12,176 bases of DNA from Acidimicrobiaceae bacterium (GTDB lineage: Bacteria > Actinomycetota > Acidimicrobiia > Acidimicrobiales > MedAcidi-G1), in the NCBI GenBank assembly GCA_002727895.1, contig PBUO01000104.1:4938-17113 (forward strand), read 5' to 3'. Both the position numbers and the translations under genes were made by a program. Shown piece after piece: positions 6,953 through 12,176 of this stretch. The notes below the pieces were generated by a model that had not been told where the DNA came from, did no database searches, and saw only the letters and a list, made by a program, of their open reading frames with translations. Numbering within the stretch: the first letter of the stretch is position 1; the number at the start of each line of letters is the position of its first letter.

Positions 6953-6971
6953 CCCGCGGCTCGCGGGTTTT
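6953..6971 (+). terminator. Short hairpin with T-tract, possible intrinsic terminator
   Basis: CCCGCG (6953-6958), loop GCT, and CGCGGG (6962-6967) form a perfect 6-bp GC stem followed directly by TTTT (6968-6971). On the plus strand this resembles a weak intrinsic terminator that could shield the S-layer promoter from transcription antisense to the GT-B gene. The stem is short, so this is tentative. Confidence 0.3.
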
Positions 6972-6973
6972 CC

Positions 6974-6990
6974 GACCACCCATCGTGGTC
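6974..6990. repeat. Perfect inverted repeat GACCAC-N5-GTGGTC, operator candidate
   Basis: Two 6-nt arms (6974-6979 and 6985-6990) around CCATC form a dyad typical in size of a dimeric repressor site. It ends 7 nt upstream of the promoter-like TACTGT at 6998, where a regulator would overlap the -35 region. No regulator gene is in the window. Confidence 0.35.
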
Positions 6991-6997
6991 AGTCCGC

Positions 6998-7003
6998 TAC
7001 TGT
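6998..7003 (+). promoter_or_regulatory. Candidate -10 element (TACTGT) upstream of the S-layer gene
   Basis: TACTGT fits TAnnnT and lies 8 nt before the GTG of a 26-codon ORF at 7012, the same layout as the leaderless genes in this window. If used for the S-layer gene it would give a leader of about 300 nt. No -35 is evident. Confidence 0.3.
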
Positions 7004-7011
7004 GATTTGCC

Positions 7012-7092
7012 GTGAAGGGGCACCTGGCCCGTCGTTTCAGGCGTCATGGGCTATCCGTCACCGTGGTGGTGGAAATACTTGTGATCCGTTGA
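7012..7092 (+). CDS. Possible leaderless 26-codon small ORF in the S-layer leader
   Basis: GTG at 7012 reads 26 codons to TGA at 7090-7092, giving a product with a basic first half (VKGHLARRFRRHGLS) and a hydrophobic second half (VTVVVEILVIR). The only support is the TACTGT placed 8 nt upstream. It could be a regulatory leader peptide or simply a chance frame. There is no homology that I recognise. Confidence 0.2.
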   Translation: MKGHLARRFRRHGLSVTVVVEILVIR

Positions 7093-7107
7093 CCTGCCCG
7101 ATACCCT
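7079..7107 (+). promoter_or_regulatory. Candidate sigma-70-type promoter (TTGTGA-17-TACCCT) for the S-layer gene
   Basis: TTGTGA (7079-7084) matches four of six bases of the -35 consensus and is spaced exactly 17 nt from TACCCT (7102-7107), a TAnnnT -10. It is the best two-box promoter I can find in the window. Transcription would begin near 7114, giving a leader of about 196 nt, which is plausible for an abundant surface protein. Confidence 0.4.
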
Positions 7108-7113
7108 TTCTGG

Positions 7114-7309
7114 CGTCGCCCTTCATGGGTGGCAGACAATCTGGCCTTTCGTCACGCAGTTCTCCGGCGTCCATCGTCCGACGGAGCTCCCCCGTGGAGC
7201 CTCTCGAGGAGGGTGGGTGGTGGAGGGCTGCGTGTCGCGGCGGTTCGTCCGCTTCCACGGTTTTCGCAGGCCAGGCCTTGACAAAATCATCCAACTCAGG
7301 GAGAAAACC
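7114..7309 (+). promoter_or_regulatory. Probable 5' leader and ribosome binding site of the S-layer gene
   Basis: AGGGAG at 7298-7303 sits 6 nt before the TTG start at 7310. It is the clearest Shine-Dalgarno site in the window and contrasts with the leaderless neighbours. The leader also contains small dyads such as GCGGTTCGTCCGC and AGGCCAGGCCT, but I cannot match it to a known riboswitch class. Confidence 0.5.
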
Positions 7310-9874
7310 TTGAAGAATGAACGGAAGCGGGTTTCCACCCGCCTCGTGGCCGGCCTTCTTGCCGTCCTCGTGGCTGGTGCGGGCCTCGCACTCACGTCGG
7401 GCACGGCCTCTGGTTTGCAGACCGTGACCCAGTCGGCCCGGGTTTCCGGCGTCGACAAGTACGCGACCTCGGCCTCGGCCGCGATCACGTCGCATAACAA
7501 CAACGCCACCTCATCCGTGCTGGTTAGCGGTGAGAGCTACGCCGACGCCCTGTCGGCCGCTGCACTCGCCGGTGCCGTGTCCGGTCCGGTGATTCTCACG
7601 GACCCGAACACGCTGAAGGGCTCGACGTCGCTGGCCATCGGTCAGATCAACTCGACCACGGCTGCCGGGCACACCGTGTACATCGTCGGTGGCACTGCCG
7701 CCGTCGGCGCTGACGTTGCCACGTCGCTTACCGACCTGGGGTACACCGTGTCCCGCGTGTCGGGTGCCGACCGTGTCGCCACCGCTGACGCCGTGGCCAC
7801 GAAGATCCGCACCATGCAGGACTTTGGTACCAACTGGGACTCGGACACCACTGTGTTCCTGACCACGGCCCGCAACTTCGCGGACGCCGTTGCGGCCTCG
7901 GGCATCGCCTTCAAGAACGTGATGCCGATTCTGTTGGTGGAGCCGGGCGACGCCCTGTCCGCTGGCACCAAGGCCGTCCTGGACAGCGCGGTCAACAGCA
8001 TCGAGCACGTCATCATCCTCGGTGGCACGGCTGCGGTCTCCGACGCCGTCGAGGCCGAGGTGAAGACGATCCTGAACGGTGCCGCCGGCACGACGGCGAT
8101 CGAGGTCACCCGCGTGGGTGGAACCGACCGCTATGACACGGCCAAGAAGCTCATGGAGCTCCGCACCAAGGCGACCGTCCTGAACGGCTTTGGGGAGACC
8201 GCCACCAACGTCATTCTGGTGAACGGCACCTCGCATGAGGACGGCATGAGCGCTACCGCTTTGGCTGGCGCCGCTGCCACGATGACCCTCCTCACGGATG
8301 GCACGGGCACGCTGAACGCCACCACGAGCGCTGCGTTGACCGCCAAGTCGTCGACCATCTCGACTGTCCGCGCAATCGGACGTACCGCCGACCTGTCGGC
8401 TGCCGAGATGACTGCCGCCGACGCTGCGGCCACCACGACCACGGTGACCTGCACCATTAGTGCATCCGAGGGTGGCACGACCATGACGGTCACCTTCAGC
8501 GGTGCTGTGCTCGGCGCTGAGGGCGACCAGGACGGCTCTAGCAACGCCGACGGCACGGGTGCCGGTCTGGAGAGCAACTACAAGCTCAACAACACGGCCA
8601 TCTCCGCCAACGCCAACAACTCGGCCGGTAGCGCCGGTGCTGGCGACGTCGACCAGCCGAACCTCACTGAGGTTGTTGGTTCGACCGCGGCTGCGACTGC
8701 TGCGAGCATCACGTTCGGAACGGCATTCGCCGTTGGCGACGTGCTCTCGGCGACCACGTCCATCACCGACACGTCGGCACAGGCCATCGCTGGTTGTTCG
8801 CACACAGTCGCCAACGATGCGACCCGTCCGACGGCGACCGTGGACAGCTTCCGCATCGGCGCGACCCAGGGCCTGCTTCACTTCAGTGAGGCGGTCGAGG
8901 ACTTCGCCGGGAACGCCACCACGGTGACCGACGACATGACGAGCACCAGCTCGGGGACCGACACCACGTTCCTCGTGACTCAGGTCACTGGGACGAACTA
9001 CTACCGGTTCACCCACAAGGACGGCTCGGCGTTCATCAGCGGTCAGATCCTGACCATCTCGACGACTGCCGGTGACTTCACCGACCTTGGTGACCTCGAC
9101 ATGGCCGCCAACAAGACGGCGACCGCGTCGACCGACACCACCGGTCCGACCGCGACCGCGACGGTTGCGTCGACCACCTACACGCAGGCCAAGTCGGCCA
9201 CGCTGGGCACCACTGGTACCTTCACCATTGGTGCCGTCGCAGGTGGAGTCGCCAACGGCACGGTGGGCAACCTGTGGACGTTCGAGGCCATCGAAGGTTC
9301 GGCTGGTGCCGCTCCGGCGATCTCCCTGTACGACACGGTCAACCGGAAGATTGTCCTGGCTGCTGACTTCACCAGCCCGACGTCGGCCTCGCAGCCGACC
9401 GCTGACAACATCTGCTCGACCGTGAACGGTCACGCTGATGTCGGCGCCAACTTCAAGTGCCTGGTCGTGGCCGGTGGCAACAGCGCCGCCGTTGTGGCCT
9501 CGTCGAGCGTGGGTGGCGGAACCTCTGGTGAGGCCGTCCATAACATCGACGTGACCTACAGCGAGCTGATGGATCCCGCCTTCGCCACCATCTCGTACTA
9601 CACGGTCGACGCTGACGCTGACACCACGTACACCGACGATGGCGTCGAAGCGGTCCGGGTCGCTGGCTGCACCACCGCAGACGACACCTCAGGGTGTGAG
9701 AACTCGACCGGTGCGAACAGCCACATCGCAGGAACCATGCAGTTCAAGTACACGGCGACTTCGGCCGCCATGGACATCACCAAGGGCTCGTCGGTACTCG
9801 GCATCAGCACCTCGGTGACGGACTACAAGGGCAACGCGGTTGGTTCGTCGACCTACAGGGTCACCATCAACTAG
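7310..9874 (+). CDS. Secreted S-layer-like protein with three CWB2 cell-wall-binding repeats
   Basis: Starting at TTG 7310 (854 residues), the protein begins with a classic signal peptide: basic NERKRVSTR, then LVAGLLAVLVAGAGLAL, with cleavage likely near TAS-GLQ (residue 34). Three CWB2 repeats (PF04122) follow, each opening with an R.(S/G)G.D(K/R) motif, at about 44-147, 148-267 and 268-365. They show hallmark blocks such as GESYADALSAAALAGAVSGP and VYIVGGTAAV. In clostridial surface proteins, triple CWB2 modules bind an anionic wall polysaccharide. Residues ~370-854 are Thr/Ser/Ala/Gly/Asp-rich, beta-strand-like and probably Ig-type (for example LLHFSEAVEDFAGNA), with six cysteines in the whole mature chain that could form disulfides. 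No LPXTG motif or C-terminal membrane anchor is present. The long leader, strong Shine-Dalgarno, and dedicated terminator suggest a high-output single-gene unit. An upstream in-frame GTG at 7217 would bury the signal peptide and was rejected. Confidence 0.88.
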   Translation: MKNERKRVSTRLVAGLLAVLVAGAGLALTSGTASGLQTVTQSARVSGVDKYATSASAAITSHNNNATSSVLVSGESYADALSAAALAGAVSGPVILTDPNTLKGSTSLAIGQINSTTAAGHTVYIVGGTAAVGADVATSLTDLGYTVSRVSGADRVATADAVATKIRTMQDFGTNWDSDTTVFLTTARNFADAVAASGIAFKNVMPILLVEPGDALSAGTKAVLDSAVNSIEHVIILGGTAAVSDAVEAEVKTILNGAAGTTAIEVTRVGGTDRYDTAKKLMELRTKATVLNGFGETATNVILVNGTSHEDGMSATALAGAAATMTLLTDGTGTLNATTSAALTAKSSTISTVRAIGRTADLSAAEMTAADAAATTTTVTCTISASEGGTTMTVTFSGAVLGAEGDQDGSSNADGTGAGLESNYKLNNTAISANANNSAGSAGAGDVDQPNLTEVVGSTAAATAASITFGTAFAVGDVLSATTSITDTSAQAIAGCSHTVANDATRPTATVDSFRIGATQGLLHFSEAVEDFAGNATTVTDDMTSTSSGTDTTFLVTQVTGTNYYRFTHKDGSAFISGQILTISTTAGDFTDLGDLDMAANKTATASTDTTGPTATATVASTTYTQAKSATLGTTGTFTIGAVAGGVANGTVGNLWTFEAIEGSAGAAPAISLYDTVNRKIVLAADFTSPTSASQPTADNICSTVNGHADVGANFKCLVVAGGNSAAVVASSSVGGGTSGEAVHNIDVTYSELMDPAFATISYYTVDADADTTYTDDGVEAVRVAGCTTADDTSGCENSTGANSHIAGTMQFKYTATSAAMDITKGSSVLGISTSVTDYKGNAVGSSTYRVTIN

Positions 9875-9910
9875 ATCGGGTCCATGCCGCCTAGAGCGGC
9901 AAAAGCCTGA

Positions 9911-9950
9911 GAGGGGCCCCGCACTTCGGTGCGGGGCCCCTCCGCGTTTT
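9911..9950 (+). terminator. Strong intrinsic terminator of the S-layer gene
   Basis: A perfect 14-bp GC-rich stem (9911-9924 with 9929-9942) is closed by a TTCG tetraloop and followed by CGCGTTTT. It begins 36 bp after the TAG at 9872-9874. A small GCCGC-CTAGA-GCGGC hairpin at 9886-9900 precedes it. This separates S-layer transcription from the downstream gene. Confidence 0.92.
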
Positions 9951-9991
9951 GGACTGGGTTGGATACGCCGAGTCGGCGATAGGCGACCCGA

Positions 9992-9997
9992 TAGATT
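9992..9997 (+). promoter_or_regulatory. -10 element (TAGATT) of the O-antigen-ligase-like gene; probably leaderless
   Basis: TAGATT ends 6 nt before the GTG at 10004. An in-frame TAG at 9992-9994, within this hexamer, rules out any earlier start. No -35 is recognised. It lies 42 bp after the S-layer terminator, as expected for an independent transcription unit. Confidence 0.45.
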
Positions 9998-10003
9998 CGG
10001 CGA

Positions 10004-12010
10004 GTGGACGGCGACCGAACCGGCGGAACACATCGCGCTCTGCCGAGTTGGGACAGGGTGGGTCGTGCGCTCTGCCTGGCTCCGCTCGCCGTCGTACCTG
10101 GGGCCTTCCACCGGTCTACCTACAGCGTCTTCACGAGTCCGAAGCTGGTACTCGTCTGGGGGATCTCCGTCCTTCTCGTGGTCTGGTGGATGTTGGCACT
10201 CGGTGCCCGCGGAATGGCGCGGCGCTGGTCCTGGAGGTGGACCTCTGAGGGCGCACTCGTTCTTCTTGCGATCGCAGTGATGATGTCGGCGATGACATCG
10301 CCCCACTCAGCTAGAGCCTGGACGGGTGCGGGCGTGCGGTGGTCCGGCGCAGTGACCTATCTGGCGGTGTGCTTCATCGCCTTCTCGACGGGACGCCTAT
10401 TCCGAGATCGGCTGCCTTGGTCGGTGCCAGCGGTCGCGATGGTTGGCTCAATCCCGGTCCTCGGCTATGCGATCCTCCAGGCGTTCGATCGGGATCCATT
10501 CGACTGGGCCACATCGATGTCGTTCGGGATCGATGTGATGTCGACATTCGGTAATCCGAACTTCACGTCGGGCTATCTGGCGATCGTCGCACCGCTGGCC
10601 TGTGCCGTTGCGTTCCGAGGCGGCGAGGCCGGAGGACTGGTTAGGGGGATCAGTGGAGCGGTCCTGATGTCGTGCCTCTGGTGCATCGGGCATCTCGGCT
10701 CGCTGCAGGGGCAACTAGCCCTCGTCGCGACAGCCCTGGTTCTTCTGGCGCGGCTCCAGGACCGACGGTTGACTGGGTTGTCCAAATGGATCGGTTCGCT
10801 TGCGTCGGCCGTCCTTTTAATTGTTGTCCCGATCATGGCCGGCCGACTAGGTCTCGCAGGGCTAGTCGGCCTGTCGGTGGTTTACGCGCTCCTCATCTCC
10901 AGGGACTCGTTCCGTCCTCTGGAGGCGGTCGCGGAGACGGCCGATGGTGCACCAACGTCGCGTGTGCCGCAGAAGTCTGGCCGGCGGTCCATGGCTTACT
11001 ACGTAGTGCCGGTGGTTGGTTTCGGAGTCGCCGGGATGGTCTGGGGGCACGGGTTCATCTGGTCGCGGTTCTCGACGGCGCTCGGGGAACGCTGGACATT
11101 CTGGCGAGTCGCCCTCAGGATCTTCGCAGACAGTCCCCTGACTGGGCTCGGGTTGGAGACATTCAGCACGCGCTTTGCTGAGTTGAGGGACGCAGGTCAC
11201 GCCTCTATTTCTCCTACGCACCTAACCGACTCGGCACACAGCGTGCCCCTCGGATTGTTGGCCGGTGGAGGGATCCTCGTCAGTGTCGCGTACCTGTTAC
11301 TTGCCCTGTCGGTGATCGTTCTAGCTCTGAGGGCGTGGCGGTCCTGCTCCGAGGACGGCCGGTATCTCGTGGCAGGCCTTGGAGCCGCCTGGACGGCTTT
11401 CCACCTGCAGTCGGCAGTGTCCGTGGACCTCCCATCGCTCGGCATCCTCCATGGAATCCTGATCGGGTCGCTTCTCGCTCTCGGGTCCGGGCGAGAGGAG
11501 GGAAACGGCAGGTGGATGCGGCTGGTTGACCGATGGTCCGATCGGCCCTGGAAACTCCGGATGGGCGTCATGGTGCCGATCGGCACCGTGATCCTGGTCG
11601 TGTTAGCGGGTCCTCTCCTCGCTCCCGTCATGGCGGACCGTGCCCACCATCAGGCCATGATCTCGATCGCGCGGGGTGAGGCCGCTACAGCAGAGCGCCA
11701 TCTCCTGGATGCCATCGACGAGCTTCCATCCGACGGATTGCTCTGGAGTCGATTGGCGAGGGTGCAGCAGGCGGGTGGTGCAATGGAAGCGGCGTACCGT
11801 TCGAGTCTCCGTGCCGTCGAGCTCCGGCCCGGCGACCCGGCGCTGGCCCTCGAGACGGCCCGGCGAGCAGCTGCCCTGGTCTCTCGACCCGGTTACCTAG
11901 ACGAGGCGGTGGATCGTTATGAAGCGGTGCTCCGGGCAGATCCGCTCGGCCCCCATCGCAGCGAGATCGCGGACTTCTTCGCGGTGATCGGCAGAAACAA
12001 GCGAGCGACG
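10004..12010 (+). CDS. O-antigen ligase/polymerase-like protein (Wzy_C) with TPR-like tail, 3' end lost at junction
   Basis: The frame runs from GTG 10004 with no stop to the window end, but only about 668 codons belong to this gene. It is strongly hydrophobic, with roughly ten or more membrane segments. An early YSVFTSPKL block, FGNPNFTSGYLAIVAPL (residues ~182-198), a large periplasmic-type loop with FADSPLTGLGLETF, and HLTDSAHSVPLGLLAGGG (~406-423) match the O-antigen ligase/Wzy_C (PF04932) pattern, including the conserved histidine region. From about 545 on, helical repeats resemble TPRs (ERHLLDAIDELPSDGLLWSR; EAVDRYEAVLRADP). Such proteins act outside the membrane, polymerising lipid-linked glycans or transferring them to lipid or protein. 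A later GTG at 10058 is an alternative start. The sequence then switches abruptly to unrelated AT-rich DNA near 12008, within what would be another TPR, so the true C-terminus is missing. Confidence 0.82.
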
Positions 12011-12013
12011 GAA
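12001..12013. other. Chimeric junction between high-GC host DNA and AT-rich lipA DNA
   Basis: Upstream codons are GC-rich and encode a TPR-like tail (AVIGRNKRA). From GAA at 12011 onward the DNA is about 34% GC (56 G/C in 166 bases by hand count) and encodes lipoyl synthase. The frame is retained, which can happen by chance one time in three. The exact break is uncertain by a few bases because TEIL fits either protein. Confidence 0.85.
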
Positions 12014-12176
12014 ATTCTTGTTCCTGACTTTAGGGGAAGATTGGATAATGCACTGGAAATTATTTCAAAAAACCCACCTGATGTTTTTAATCATAACCTT
12101 GAAACTGTACCAAGATTATATAAATATGCTCGACCTGGAGCCGATTATTATCATTCCTTAAAGTTGCTTAAATCAG
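12011..12176 (+). CDS. lipA: Lipoyl synthase internal fragment (foreign, proteobacterial-type)
   Basis: Fifty-five codons, open at both ends, read EILVPDFRGRLDNALEII and include PPDVFNHNLETVPRLY and RPGADYYHSLKLL. This is the middle of LipA, the radical-SAM enzyme that inserts sulfur into octanoyl groups to make the lipoyl cofactor. The segment lies after the SAM cluster motif, which is not in the window. From memory, the RPGADY form is typical of beta/gammaproteobacterial LipA, whereas actinobacterial enzymes usually read differently here (about RP.F.Y). Codons are strongly A/T-ending, unlike the rest of the window. LipA is a cytoplasmic housekeeping enzyme, and fusion to the periplasmic TPR tail of a membrane ligase makes no biological sense. 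It is best treated as a misjoined piece of an AT-rich organism's genome. Confidence 0.92.

Larger units (their letters stand above)
6855..7309. other. Gene-poor regulatory interval between GT-B gene and S-layer gene
   Basis: This 455-bp divergent interval is the only long stretch without a secure gene. It holds a minus-strand -10-like TAGGTT (6914-6919), a 12-nt-period direct repeat (6895-6915), a short hairpin followed by TTTT (6953-6971), a perfect inverted repeat (6974-6990), plus-strand promoter-like signals (6998-7003 and 7079-7107), a possible 26-codon ORF (7012-7092), and the leader of the S-layer gene with its ribosome binding site. It is visibly less GC-rich than the flanking glycosyltransferase genes. 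Confidence 0.6.

Noticed and set aside
6855..6983. N-terminal 43-codon extension of the GT-B gene to ATG 6983
   Set aside because: It is Pro/Gly/Ser low complexity with third positions unlike the gene body and has no ribosome binding site. It also spans hairpin and promoter-like signals.
7278..7283. TTGACA, a perfect -35 hexamer before the S-layer gene
   Set aside because: The position 17 nt downstream is GAGAAA, not a -10 box, and initiation there would fall at the start codon and bypass the clear Shine-Dalgarno site.
7217..7309. GTG at 7217 as start of the S-layer gene
   Set aside because: It would place about 31 residues before a textbook signal peptide and has no support, whereas TTG 7310 has AGGGAG at ideal spacing.
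7511..9541. A 676-codon open frame on the minus strand, antisense to the S-layer gene
   Set aside because: It is Arg/Gly/His-rich without domain logic, and the plus strand has a signal peptide and CWB2 repeats. Long antisense frames are common in GC-rich coding DNA.
10004..12176. A genuine fusion of a membrane ligase with lipoyl synthase
   Set aside because: The composition jump, lack of the radical-SAM part of LipA, proteobacterial signature and incompatible cell locations all point to a misjoin.

Overview
The window comes from a high-GC bacterium. A sampled 60-base stretch in the sugar-transferase gene is about 70% GC, and one in the O-antigen-ligase-like gene is about 60%. It has many GTG starts, a TTG start, several apparently leaderless genes, and a secreted protein with cell-wall-binding type 2 (CWB2) repeats. 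This suggests a Gram-positive actinobacterium, possibly a marine or environmental Acidimicrobiia lineage. The phylum is moderately supported; the class is a guess. The last ~166 bases do not belong: they are about 34% GC and encode a proteobacterial-type lipoyl synthase fragment, so the right edge looks chimeric.

Layout. At 1-882 (minus) an ABC-2 polysaccharide export permease is followed at the window edge by what may be the start of its partner gene. Divergent from it (940-3290, plus) are a membrane polyprenyl-phosphate sugar-1-phosphate transferase and an overlapping family 2 glycosyltransferase that is broken by one in-frame TGA. At 3275-4848 (minus) a second export pair follows, ATPase plus permease, joined by a GTGA overlap. 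A coiled-coil protein of unknown function (4908-5681, plus) is divergent from that pair. It abuts, tail to tail, a GT-B glycosyltransferase (5682-6854, minus). Bases 6855-7309 hold no firm gene but contain promoter-like and hairpin signals and the leader of the next gene. At 7310-9874 (plus) lies a secreted S-layer-like protein: signal peptide, three CWB2 repeats, then a long Thr/Ser/Ala-rich beta-type region. It ends at a near-ideal intrinsic terminator. From 10004 (plus) runs an O-antigen ligase/polymerase-like membrane protein with a TPR-like tail, which reads in frame straight into the foreign lipA fragment.

How the parts may fit together. The sugar transferase would load the first sugar on undecaprenyl phosphate. 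The glycosyltransferases would extend it, the ABC-2 transporters would export the glycan, and the Wzy_C-type protein would polymerise or ligate it outside. The S-layer-like protein could be the glycan acceptor, as in known S-layer glycosylation clusters, or could bind the exported polymer through its CWB2 repeats. Both are inferences from gene content.

The main points to check are the lipA chimera at ~12008, the in-frame TGA at 2877, the recurring TAnnnT-(6-8 nt)-start layout of five genes, and the possible S-layer glycosylation locus. I saw no CRISPR array, tRNA, rRNA, insertion sequence or phage gene.
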